Part shown: positions 21,118 to 32,030 of the stretch, piece by piece
Position numbering within the stretch: position 1 is the stretch's first letter
Layout: the number at the start of each line of letters is the position of its first letter
Assembly (NCBI GenBank): GCA_021234155.1
Contig: JAJEKV010000144.1
Span: forward strand, 1,116,001-1,180,000
Length of the DNA stretch: 64,000 bases
Direction: 5' to 3'
From: Isoetes taiwanensis
Taxonomy: Eukaryota > Streptophyta > Lycopodiopsida > Isoetales > Isoetaceae
Notes under the pieces: model-generated
Seen by the model: only the letters and a program-made list of their open reading frames with translations
Told to the model about the DNA's origin: nothing
The model's database searches: none
Program-made: the position numbers and the translations under genes

Positions 21118-22603
21118 GCCTTCAATGGGACTCCTACATCGCGGAAGCGTGAATACATGTTAGCACACATCATAAATCATATATAAATAACCACCACGAA
21201 GGGTGGCACATCCATCCAAATACCACGGCAAAGAATATGCATCTAATCCTAAGGAAAACACCCCAAACCCATGGTTCTACCCCGGCTCAGACTCCAGTGA
21301 GGATCGACTGACGGCTAGGTCTCAAGAGATCAGCAGACCGAATCTTGACATGGCGTTGGCTGGCATAGAACATCGGCTAGGGTTATCCACTCCATCCGCC
21401 CCTCCTGTGCACACTTTCCAGATAAGTCGAATCATGCTATGGCTTCGCTATAGCCTTCCGGAGACGCAGGCTCGAGGTATCACCCTGCTGAGCCTACTCC
21501 AGGGTTCATGACGCCCCGGTCCAATGAGGCAGGTCAGGGAAGTGTCCCCTTCCAAGATCACAGTGGTTCCATGGGTGAGCTAGAGAATACGTGCCGCATC
21601 AGCGACCCCCGCATTCATACCCGACTTACTCACCCTAAATCTACTCAAAGTGCAAGGTGCTCCATACGGATCACACCTCTACACCCAGGGAGTGTCAGAC
21701 CCATACCCGGCCCTCTACGTGACTGGCTATGAGGCCTAGCCCTTTGTAGGAGTCTCGTGAGCCTTTTATGTTAGGTGCAAGACCCCACCCCCACTTCACC
21801 ACTTGTGTCCCTTCTGCGGTGCTAAGCCGGACCATAGCATCGACGACCCGATGGTCTCTTGTACACAGACCGCAACTAATAGGATAATACAGGGCTCTAT
21901 CTAGGAGCATACTACAATAAATGGGCTCAGAGGTCTCTACCCCAGTAATTCCCCATTTCAAGAGTAATACTATGCAAAGAGCTAACAATCCATCCTTTCA
22001 GAGCAAAACCAGAATCAGAATATAAAGAGAACGTACCTTTGCATTCAAGGGTTAGTTCCTACGAGTAAAGCACAGAGAGAACAGAAGAAGTAAACACTAC
22101 AAGTGCCCAACAGGGGCGCTACCCTAGAATGCACAGGCTATCCTAGCCACCCACCTGAGTTCCTGCTAGACCCGTTATCGTTTGGGGCTTCCATCTTCCT
22201 GGTCTTGGTGTTCTGCAGTGCTTGGTATGGTGGCGCTCAGTTGGACAGGGTAGGCGCTCAGCTCCTGCTCCTTTTTGGACGAATTTTGGGAGTTCATGAG
22301 GGATATGAATCAGGTTGACAGCCTAATTTGGAAGTCCCCATGCTGGCCAATCGATTTAGGCCAGGTGGCGCCTTCCCAAAGCATTAATTAACCTAATTAA
22401 TCCATTTGAACCTTAATTCCCTAAGTTATAGGTTATTATCTTTAATGATTAAATTAGCAATTTAATCCCTTTTAGGACAACCCCCTAGGTTACAGTACCC
22501 CCTGGCCATGGTGGCGTACCTTTAATGGGTGACGTGTCGGTATATTTATACGTATACCATGTAGATACGTTACGCATACCGTATAAATACGTGGAACGTC
22601 ACA
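21118..22603 (-). repeat. Ty3 LTR (copy A), 3' end replaced by the H3-like gene
   Basis: Read on the minus strand it begins TGTGACGTTCCACG at 22603 and matches LTR C (53278-54877). However, it stops about 155 bp before the true LTR end, at gaaggc, after which the H3-like ATG begins. A possible 5'-UTR intron is visible on the minus strand: donor gcaaag|gtacgt near 22035, acceptor cgatgtag| near 21135. It is the left arm of the inverted duplication. Small frames here (21203-21732, 21695-21988, 22103-22318) are LTR translations, not genes. Confidence 0.8.
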
Positions 22604-22741
22604 ATAGTCCTCACTGGAAGGTCGTGGTGTATAGAGATCGTTAGAGCCATACCCTTGACTGAAGGCGTAGACCCAACCAAGGGAGACAAGAGGCGAGAAC
22701 TTTGCCTCCTTGTCAAATCAGGTACAGGTGAAGAAGGAGCC

Positions 22742-23090
22742 TCAGCCGTGGTCACAGAACTCAGGATCTGTGGTCAAGGTGTGCTCTATATGTTTCCCAA
22801 ACTCACTGGTGAGTGTGGAAATCGCATTACAATGGGTTCGGGTCACCAAGGGATGGCGTGATAAAGCATCCGCAACCACATTGTGCTTGCCAGGCTTATA
22901 CATAATCTCAAAATCATACTCCTCGAGAAATTCCATCCATCTTCTCTGACGGAGGTTGAGATTCGGTTGGGTGGATAAATAACAGAGACTCTGATGATCT
23001 GTATCCAACTGGAATCTTCTACCGAGAAGGTAGTGTCTCCATATCCGCAGAGCACGGATGCGTCTGGCATTCTCGAGTTTGTTGGGGCGT
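22742..23090 (-). pseudogene. pol fragment (RNase H end to integrase start)
   Basis: The minus-strand frame encodes the tail of Ty3 RNase H ([36 protein letters not shown]), nearly identical to 47130-47370. At 22742 it jumps to a short 3' leader and the LTR, so integrase has been deleted. The same deletion junction is present in the inverted copy at about 53141. Confidence 0.85.
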
Positions 23091-24589
23091 TGCTTGGTTG
23101 TTAGGGATGCGGAGATGGAGTTAGTGCAAGTAATTTGTTGATTATGACGTTACCATTTGAATTGCAGTTTTTTTCTGAGAACTCCAGGGTATGGGAATCA
23201 GGGAAGGCTCCGGACAGAGCAGGGTTTATCATCCGCCCTCGATTTTGTGAAGGGTAGAGCTTGGGGGACCGATCTGAAAGCAAAGAACGATGGAAAAATG
23301 GTGAGCGTTATTGTATTGGTTGAGTGGTTTGATTGTACGAAATTGTGTCATGGTCACATCTTATGAGTAGAGGCATGGACGAAAGTTATGGAACCCTGTG
23401 CAGACATCGGCCGAATCTGCGGCCATTGCCACTACCAAAACCCTTCTCTGACGAAACGGCCCCTTGGGTCCCAAGGTCAAATTTCTTTGCCTAGCTTGAT
23501 TCGAACGAAGGTCCCAAAACTCAACCAAAGGCTTCCTATCAACGAACACAGGTACGGTCTTGGCTTAATTGGTAATCCAACGAGTCTTTCTAATCGCTCA
23601 GTTCATTTACAAGGCAGTCACTGGGTCAGTCACTGGGCTTCCTTCCCTTTCTTCATTGAATTCCTTTGCCTGCTTTTCTATGTTTTATGTTTCAATTTCT
23701 CAAGGAACCCACTTGCTGGCCTTTCTTCCCTTTCTGCATCGAATCTAAGCTATGCCAGGTCTTGGGTTTGGGTTCCTTCGCCAGCTTCCCTATGTTGTGT
23801 GCTTCTTTGTCTATGAATGAACTATGGACTAGTAATGGGTAGGTACAGATATCGTTTTTTATTTTATTTTTTACCATGTCTTTTGCTCTTTCCATGAGCT
23901 TGTTTTTGCATTGTATTCATATCCTTATAAACTTTTATAATGTGACTTTTTGGAGGACAACCTAGAGTCGTATGTAGCAATGCTATCCGTTTGTATAAAT
24001 TCCCTAAAATTGAAAATAGAAGTAAAAGTCAAAACATCAAATTCAAACTCAACAAATATTTTTATAGGATGGAGGATCTCGTGAGTTACTTACATGCCAA
24101 ATTTGAACTCAAAATTGATCTCTTTCTGAAAGTTGTTGTTTTTATATCACTACTTTCTGGGAACCAGTACTGGTTCTCAGAAGGCAAAGGACAGTTTTGA
24201 CCCTGTCATGTTTGAATTGCTCTATCTTCCTTCACAGACTTCGAACTGAGATGTGGTTTTTTGTGCCTTGCTCTATATCTCGTATAGAAAAATAACATTA
24301 TAACCAAAAAAATCAAAAAGATCTTTTTGTTAAGACAGTTTTACTTTGTGTGAACATAACGCTTTTGGTACCTGACCCCCTTGGGTTTACTAGAGCATAA
24401 CTCACAAGAATGGGAGCTGATACATTTTTGTGTATTTTTCATGTGAAGCACGACTGGCATATATGAACTCCTGGAAAGGGTTTGGCTAGCTTTTGTATTC
24501 TTAGTTTTATATGATTTTTCTTGTGAACCTTCAAAATGCCCTTTAATGGTCCATCATGAGACAGATCTAGTGTTAAGATTAGAAATTGT

Positions 24590-24780
24590 AAAAAGTTAGC
24601 TCCCAAATGGATAGGACTTTTTGAGATCGTTGAAAAAATAGGTATTCAATCCTATAAAACTCGACCTTCTTGTGCATCTTAAAGTCCACAAGGTCGTTCA
24701 TGTAAGCTTTTTGCAAAAACATACAAACCGAGGAGATGCAACCCAGAGTAATCATAGCACAACCTATTTTAGCCTATCTG
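24590..24780 (+). pseudogene. Relic of a chromovirus integrase C-terminus
   Basis: In shifting frames the plus strand reads LAPKWIGLFEIVEKIG and HLKVHKVVHVSFLQKH, matching the KLAPRWAGPF ... HLKVHKVFHVSLLKRH part of the integrases at 48390-48535 and 62640-62800. It is short and broken. It lies at the outer end of the inverted duplication; the mirrored copy is at 51123-51310. Confidence 0.7.
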
Positions 24781-24844
24781 TTTGTTGTGCAATCACCATA
24801 GAATTCCATCCGTTCGTATTTTTTTGCCAGTGGATTCAAATACA

Positions 24845-25090
24845 TACTCATCTCGGTGGTAGCCTAGTGGTCAAGTCATTGGTCCTTGGCAGTTCTCAGC
24901 AAGGCTCACAAGCCACTAGCCATCGCAGGATAGTACTAAGTAAGAAAATAAAGCGCATAGTACTAAGTAAGAAAATAAAGAGCACGAATAAATAAAGAGA
25001 AAGTATAAACTCGTCGAGCTGGTAATTGGGTGATCAAGTCATTGGTTATGGGCTACCCCACCCAAGCTCAAAACCCAATGGCTATTATAT
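24845..25090 (+). repeat. Two degenerate tRNA-like SINE units
   Basis: Two related units share tcaagtcattgg. Unit 1 (about 24850-24910) has an A-box-like tagcctagtgg. Unit 2 (about 25018-25085) has gctcaaaaccc, resembling a B box. A 26-bp tandem repeat (agtactaagtaagaaaataaag) separates them at about 24932-24983. Confidence 0.45.
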
Positions 25091-26265
25091 GATGATTGGA
25101 AAATCAAAAGAAAGAGATTAAATTTGAGATTGAGAAGATTTGGAATTCCATGGTCATTAAGCATTGCATTCTATCTAAAAAGCCCAAGGATGCAGGACTA
25201 TAACATGGTTTTGTATCCCACATGTTCTCATATAGAAACTATACCAATTCACTCCTCGTAGTTGTTGGAAGTAGGATGTAAGCTAAAAGATTATAGAGGT
25301 TAAACGATGTTTTCTAATGCAGTATCTTTAAGGAATATCGGGTACTCTTATAGTACTTGCGTAGAGCCAGACAATGGATCCCTTTCCTGCTATTCGAATT
25401 GTTGGTGAACAATCCTGGTACAATTGCTCGTTCTCAAAATAAGGAATTCATGGAAGCTCTGGGCGCTGGATACAAGGCCAAAGAATGCAACTTCAAATCT
25501 TGCGTATTCTTTGACACATAGATGTGCGATAAGTCATCTTGTAATGTTCCCCAATCGTGCAATAAAGGGGAGCTGATGAAGAGAAATATTTGTATGTCGC
25601 CTTGCATAGATTACTTATATACTCAAATAATTCTATTTCCTGTTATAATAACTCCCCCGCTATAAGATTTTAAAAGTAGTATTGCAACCTATATGAGATG
25701 TCTTTTTGGGTTGCCCAAAAGGCAAACCCTAGGGCTAGAGGGTGTGGTTGTGGCATATGTCACAAATATTCTTATTTAATGGGTGATATATGTTTTGAAG
25801 GTCGAGATTTACATTGGAGCTAAGACAACGGGAATTCTGCCATTTCCAGTATTTTTTCTATTTACAATGTTAGTGAAGCCAGAGCTATCTTCTTCTGTTA
25901 GTGAATCCTTGCTCATGATGGAAGTGGTCATTGGAAAACTTGAAATGGATGTGCCACATAGAGGAGGAGAACCATCCTTTCAAGCTATGTCGGCGCACCA
26001 TAAAACAAGGATTTTGTGCCTTCCGTGCTTTCCCTCATTTGCAGATCAAGGAATAGTAAACCGAAATGTTTTCAATCATTCTATACCTTGATTGTTGAGG
26101 AGTTTAATCCTATTTATTTATTATAATTGCTGGTATGTGTAGTTGCAAGAGAGATTTGGTGAAAGGTGCAACACTATTAGGTTTTAAGATCTAAGTATGT
26201 GGAAATAAAGGATGGTTGCACATGTTTTAGTTTTCAATTCTACATATATCTATTCCCCCATTCAT
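25091..26265. other. No gene recognised; hairpin element end, copy 2
   Basis: The stem-loop TTTTTGGGTTGCCC/GGCAAACCC lies at about 25706-25735. The frame at 25783-26091 (102 aa) has no recognisable domain. Nothing else is supported. Confidence 0.5.
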
Positions 26266-26640
26266 AAGGGCGTGGGTGTCGTGGAGCAGCTCCGGGCGCG
26301 ATCCCGAGTGGGACGGCACCCAGTGCAGATCTTGGTGGTAGTAGCAAGTATTCAAATGAGAGCTTTGACGACTGAAGTGGAGAAAGGTTCCATGTGAACA
26401 GTAATTGGACATGGGTTCGCCGATCCTAAGAGATGGGGCAATCCTGTGTGAATTGCGCCATCGATCGAAAGGGAATCAGGTCAATAGTCCCGAACCAAGA
26501 CGTGGCAGTGGACGGTAACGTTTCCGAATCCGGAGACGTCGGCGAGGGCCCCGGGAAGAGTTCTCCTTCTTTTTAACAGTCCGATGACCCCGAAATCAGG
26601 GCTTTGTGGCCGGCAAAGCTCCAACCTTGTTTCATAGTGT
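26266..26640 (+). rRNA. 25S rRNA fragment (partial, non-functional)
   Basis: The sequence contains words diagnostic of the large-subunit rRNA: gggcgcgatcccgagtggga, aggttccatgtgaacagtaa, cgatcctaagagatgggg, and tccggagacgtcggcg followed by agggccccgggaagagtt and ttttttaacag-like text. About 375 bp of one internal region is present. Neither the rRNA ends nor 18S or 5.8S sequence are nearby, so it is a dispersed rDNA fragment. The overlapping frame 26212-26397 is a shadow. The far 3' end (after about 26580) departs from the version I remember. Confidence 0.8.
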
Positions 26641-27554
26641 AAAAGCAATTTTTTTATTTTATTTTCTCATAGTTAAAGAGCTGTTTTTTTATTCTGGACA
26701 ATAGATGGTAAAATATGTAAAACGTGGAAAATCGCCCCAAAATCTTAGTGCAAAGAAAATGTGCTTGAAGTTGTGTATCCAAGAATGACCTTCCAAATAC
26801 TGGTAAATGGTAAATGGTCTGCAGACAAAGAGAAGACATCGTGGGAAAGGAACCTGGTATTATAAGGAAACAGTAACCTAGGCCTGTGGTAACAAACCTA
26901 AATTATATAATAATTAATAATATAATAGTTGCAGAAGGGAAATGCTCGTAAACATTCTAGCACATACACGTAACTCTGTAAGCGCATTCTTAAGTCTGAT
27001 GCTTTGATCTGTAGGTTTTGGAATCTTCAATTCCATTCACCAGGCTACTTGACACGCAATGACAATGACATGCAGTGTTCGCGTCACAGGCCTCTGCACC
27101 ACAGCATGCTGCCATGTTAGCGTCTAAGGCCTCATCCTACCGCAGGAATGTAGTGATATAGATGATTCATTTGATCACGTATAGTGTGCTACACAGCTCT
27201 GAATCAACATTCCAACTGTTAGGATTACTGTTAGGATTACGATTGCACGGCTGTTCCATTAAAGCTTGGAAACCCAACAGGCTCATCGCCTGAAACATCC
27301 AGGAATTGAGCTTTGAATGACAATAGAGATTTCTTTTTTCAAGACTCTAGTTATGAACCGTACTGACTTTAAAATTTTCAAACCATAATCTATAACAACT
27401 GTACACAGGAAACGGCTTTTTGAATCGAGCATATGTACATGAACATTGATATGTTACTATAAAATTACTAAACAGATGCTAATTTGACAGGAGAAAGGAT
27501 GGACGCCTAACCATATTTTGATGATCTTATGCTTGAGGAACAGTCTAGCGCCCC
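26641..27554. other. 3' flank of the YccV-domain gene; nothing recognised
   Basis: A/T-rich sequence with no coding or repeat signal that I can support. It presumably includes the 3' UTR of the minus-strand gene ending at 27555. Confidence 0.5.
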
Positions 27555-30500
27555 TCACAGACTTGGTTTAGAGTCTGGAAATAAATACTTTGTTAGCTTC
27601 TCCAAAATTGTTTGCCTTGTTTGAGGTTGTGTATCTGGTGGTAAATTTTCAAAGTTGTCCTCCTTTTGACTACCTTCTTGGCCACCCTCCTGCCCACTCT
27701 CTTTGCATTTGATTAGCATGACCTTAGATCCATTAACACTAAAAGGATCGTCGTCTTCATCCTCATCATCTTCCTCATCCTCAGAAAGATACACATCTGG
27801 ATACAAGTACCTTAAAAGAAATGGGAAAAAAGAAAATAATTTACTATGACATGATTTTTGAACAAGAAAGCAGCATTCGGAAGACAACAGGTACCTTAGG
27901 TGAGTCACAGGAATGTAGCGACGAAGCTGTCTACTATAGCTGAAAATGATGACCCAAATCTTAATTTAGAAGGTCCAAGGCACAGCATTTAGCAAGTCCA
28001 ATGAGACGTACCGAGTAAAATATTTGGATATATTATGATTGGCCACTCTTCCCCCGACTAGAATTTCAATACTATCTTGTGGTACATACCTGAATTAAGC
28101 ACAATGTTAACACAAAAAACAATCATTTTTTAATCAAATTCAGAAGCTTTGCTGGTCATTATGTATCAGGCATAAAACATAACAGAGCCACAAGCCACAA
28201 AATTTCAACTGCCAGGCTATCTCCACTCTAAGTCAAGAAAAAATTTAAGGACAAGATATGACAACATTTCCCACCTAGCTGGTTGACCATTTGAGAAATC
28301 TAAGCATTGAATTGTAAAAAGCAAAGCAAACGCAAAGAAACTGACGCTACTTTCCCTCCTTTCCTTATCCTCTCCTGGCATTCAAATTGCAGCAGCAGCA
28401 GGCATTTCTGTGTGGCTGATCCCTCCAGCATTCTCAATTTAATACCAGAGTGATCCACTGCGGCAAATCATGAGGTGTATCTGCTCTTTCCTTCCTTTTT
28501 GAAGAAAACCCATTTCCTCATTTCTTGTAACGTTTTTGCCATTAATGGAGAAAAAAGCCAATTTCATCTGTAAAGATCATCCCCCAATTTGAAATCCATA
28601 CCAGGTTGTTGCTGGAGCAGGCTATATTCAGCATTTGTTAGAGATCCTATATTGTGCCCTTAAATATTTTGTGCCACACATTACCTGATAAGTTGGTAAG
28701 AAAGACAACTTTTTGAATGTATGGTAGTTCCAGCAGTTTAGCTTCATGATGTTTATCAGAAATCCATTAAATGGATTTGGCTTGCATGTCAAGAATCTCT
28801 GGACATTTAACACGGTTAAAATACTTGCATTTCCTGTAATCTTTCTAAATGCCTCTCATCTAGTGAACGGTAAAATGCTCCTTAACCACAGCTTTGAGTT
28901 GTACTACAGGCATTTTTCTGGACAAATTTAACTTCATGTTTTAAGGCCATTGATGATAAGCTAGTGATAACACATAAAGAGAATCCCATGGTATAAGAAG
29001 GTAAAAGAGAACCTTGCTACGACAGAAGCCCTCCTATGAATTCAAGGCACTCAAAGCATGTCTGGTTATTACTGATCCGTTAAAACCATGTCTTAACAAA
29101 AATGTACGTATACATAGCAAGATAAATAGAACTGACTTTGAACTGACGTGACGACTTCCGCCCCCTTCATCAGGTAATACATAGTACCCAGGTTGCATGG
29201 CCCCTGCTACAGAACGGGTAAATTAGTATACAAACTGGGAAAGTGATAGAAGAGTAATAATTTTTCCAAAATGGTAAAAACAGTCCTCAACGTTGTGACC
29301 TCAAAGGAGATGGTGGTAGACAAGACAATATTTCTTCCTAGCACCTAGACCAACCAGCGCTTTGCTAATCAGCTTGCACTGACATATAGACTGGTGAGGA
29401 ATGACTATAAACCTTTGCCATTTTATAAGGTGATAAATGAAGTCAGAAATTTGAGATCATACAACAGAATTATCAATAATTACAAATATCAAAGCCTGTT
29501 ATATGAAGGTGCAAATATTTTCAAATTTCTCAAAATGCATGCAGTTGTTTTGAGGTAGGGTTTGCCAGCATGACAGATAATATGATAAATGAAGTCACAA
29601 ATCACTTAAGATCATAAAGCAGAATTATCAAATGATTGTCGCCTGCAGGGAGATGCCAACAGTTATCAAAGCCTGTTATATGAAGGTGCGAATATTCATT
29701 TGATTCTTCCAAAAGATTTCTCAAAATGCATGCAGTTGTTTTGAGGTAGGGTTTGCCACCATGACAGATCTGCAGTACCATCCTCAATTTGCATCATAAA
29801 GTCTCCTCAAGCACCATAGCACCATTTACTACACTAATGATAAAAGATGTAACCGTTAGGACCTGATGGAAGATCAGAAAGAGACTTCTGAAAAGTATTC
29901 TTAGGCACAATAAAATTTGGATCCCAACCATAAATGACGCCTCTGCAATATCCACAAAAAAAAAAATCTGATATCAGAGCCTTTCTATGAGAATAACCCG
30001 TACTATAATTAGGTCACCAGATCAAGTAACTATACCTGTATCCAAGCTTACGATGCCGAACGACATGACCGACAGAATACTGAACTCCATTTCGATCTTC
30101 TTGCAATGATCTCCTGATACAGTGTGCTACGTGTTAAATGCACATACATGTTAATAAACTGCATTGTTAGCCATCTCAATGCAACTTTCATTATTAGATC
30201 AATACATCAGCCTAGTTATGTGCCATAAAGCCTACTATCAACCTCTCCGTCCCAAATTTGGAACCTCTGTGACTTTGCAAACACGAACATCAACTATCTA
30301 ATAGCTATGTCAAAGCTCACACTTGATATTTATGCAACATCATTTTCCAGAAAATTGGAGAACTTTATGCAACGGTACTAGAAATCGCTGTCTCAATCAA
30401 GCCTATTTGCAAACATTCCATCCCTTGCTTGCAGCAGTTTATCAAGCTATAAAATAGCATTAAAATACCGTCTCTGCACGGATGCTAAGATATTTAATAG

Positions 30501-30923
30501 TCTTAGCGCTTCAAACCCACGATCCAAAGCATCTTCTGCCAAATTAGAATCGACTGAAAAAGCTCCGTTCCTATCAAATGCCCACCTTAACATCAAGGAA
30601 GCTCCTGAGCAACATGATGCAGACAGCATCAGCCAAATTTAAATGTTTTTCAAGCAAAAATCGAGAAGCATTCATGTTAAACGCAGAGTTAGAATATAAG
30701 ATTCTAGAATCCCGCCGTTACCTTCAAATGTACCGAGTTCGTAAGAAGGAAGATGCTCAGTATCTTCAAGTCCGATAAGCTCCTTAACACGAACTTCCGG
30801 TATAAGGACCAATGCCGGAACCACAGTTTCTCGTCTTAACTTGGTCAAGATAGACTTGTAGAGAATCCTTGCTACTCTGTTGCTTCTCCTCAGAATTGCC
30901 ATCCCTTTTTCCGGCTGCTTCAA
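27555..30923 (-). CDS. YccV/HspQ-like domain protein, eight exons, 317 aa
   Basis: Eight exons on the minus strand, all GT-AG with agreeing phase: 30923-30722, 30604-30469, 30113-30036, 29942-29854, 29206-29137, 28089-28012, 27939-27895 and 27810-27555. They total 954 coding bases including the stop. Residues about 125-240 form a hemimethylated-DNA-binding (YccV/HspQ) fold: YSVGHVVRHRKLGYRG, VIYGWDP, YYVLPDEGG, YVPQDSIEIL and HNISKYFTRY. The C-terminus has an acidic run and ends LTKYLFPDSKPSL. The N-terminal ~120 residues (MKQPEKGMAILRRSN...) are basic then helical and unassigned; I see no clear UVR motif. In plants, YccV domains occur in Clp-protease adaptors and related proteins (family knowledge), so a proteolysis-related role is inference. 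This is the best-supported host gene here. Confidence 0.85.
29431..29771. repeat. Tandem duplication in intron 4 of the YccV gene
   Basis: A block from tgataaatgaagtca to gtagggtttgcca occurs at 29431-29582 and 29583-29771. Copy 2 carries two short insertions (around 29636 and 29697). It is non-coding. Confidence 0.85.
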
Positions 30924-30944
30924 TCTGCCCTAATCTATTTATAT

Positions 30945-31412
30945 ATTTATACATTTTGTTTGGAACAGGCCGGGAGAGAGTTGTTTTTGGCCATTCTGTA
31001 ATCTAGGACTGCAATTGTGTTGGGATTTCGGTACATTTTGTTCCCCTTTATCACCCTCACCTCCATCAACAATTTCATTAGCATCTCCCTCGCCTCCATC
31101 AACAATTTCATTAGCATCTCCCTCACCTCCATCAACAATTGCATTAGCATCTACATCACCTCCATTGAATCCGTTGAAGTCATTCCCTCCTATTTCATTG
31201 ATGTCATTGCCTCCATTTTCACCAATGGCCAAATGATCTTGTCCTAAAACTCCATCCACCTCGATGTCTACATCCTAAATAAACACAATATTCAAGTTTA
31301 AAAAACTTGTATGAATATATAAGCCATAAGAGCATATACTAACCTTCCTTTTCTTTTTGCGCTCCTTGTTCTTCCTCGCCCCCTTCTTTCCTAAATGGTC
31401 CAACGCCTTAAA
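30945..31412 (-). CDS. Fragment of an acidic repeat protein (two possible exons)
   Basis: On the minus strand a lysine/arginine-rich exon (about 31411-31343, HLGKKGARKNKERKKKRK) with acceptor tttaag and donor gttagt is followed by an exon from about 31275. The second exon encodes DVDIEVDGVLGQDHL and three copies of a 9-11-residue unit, GDANEIVDGGE, from a 27-bp minisatellite, and stops at 30939-30941. It lies upstream of the YccV gene on the same strand with its stop within about 20 bp of that gene's ATG, which makes two independent genes awkward. It could be a transposon gene remnant. No known domain is seen. Confidence 0.35.
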
Positions 31413-31914
31413 CTACAAACAAAACATGTCAAAAAACATTTGAAAAATATTGTGTAAAAGCTAATATCACTTACCCAATATGGACACCGACACAATTGAT
31501 GTAGAAAAAGGATGTCGAGAGCAAGAGATGGGGAGGAATGCTCTGACGGAAGAACAATGAGACACGATCATGTTTCCTCACCTCCCAGCAAATTGTCATC
31601 CTATCTTCGTGTTGCCATGTCGATTACACCATGGTTGCTATGTGAGCAATTTGAAAATAATGAAACAACAGCCTTCGCATTTCGAAGCAGCTTTACTTTG
31701 CTTGCAACTTCCATGTATTTCATGCTATTAAATTCTTAGCAATTTTCTTCAATTTAAAATACCGAGTTCTCCCTTCATACCCTGAACAAAATTGACATGC
31801 AAAACAGTTCACAGTTCCTAAGTTCTTTTGCAACCCCTCCCCCGCTTCTTATTTCTCCATTTGGATTCTTCATACATTGTTTTGTATGTTTATCAAGTAT
31901 TCTATTGTCTTGAA

Positions 31915-32030
31915 GCCCGGGGGGTTCACCTCTATGTTAGGGGCATATGGCACGTGCGTGCATCAGGTTAGGAGAAACCCCTATGTATACAGCTCGCCGT
32001 CCATAGAAACCCCTATGTATACAGTCATGT
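31915..32030. mobile_element. Degraded relative of the 9584 MITE
   Basis: The order ccggggggttcac, aggggcatatgg, tgcgtgcatcagg and aaacccctatgtatac follows that of the MITE at 9584-9818. A 29-bp internal duplication (gaaacccctatgtatacag twice, about 31973 and 32007) is present. The right inverted terminus is not found, so it is partial. Confidence 0.45.

Larger units (their letters stand above)
21118..24799. repeat. Left arm of a 3.7-kb inverted duplication
   Basis: This stretch is the reverse complement of about 51103-54722. It comprises LTR A, the pol fragment and a 1.7-kb segment (23090-24799) with no recognised gene. Homology ends at caatcaccat (24790-24799), paired with 51103-51112. Several short blocks differ more than the rest (around 23250-23280 and 23395-23450). 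Frame 23388-23816 is mirrored at 52496-52068 and shows no family features. Confidence 0.88.

Noticed and set aside
21203-22318. Several frames in LTR A and the matching ones in B, C and D as genes
   Set aside because: They fall within LTRs and are inconsistently open between copies.
26212-26397. Frames overlapping the rRNA fragment as protein genes
   Set aside because: The sequence is recognisably 25S rRNA; the frames are shadows.
27555-27908. Treating the 117-aa minus frame as a stand-alone gene
   Set aside because: Its first part reads through an intron; the real product is the last exons of the eight-exon YccV gene.
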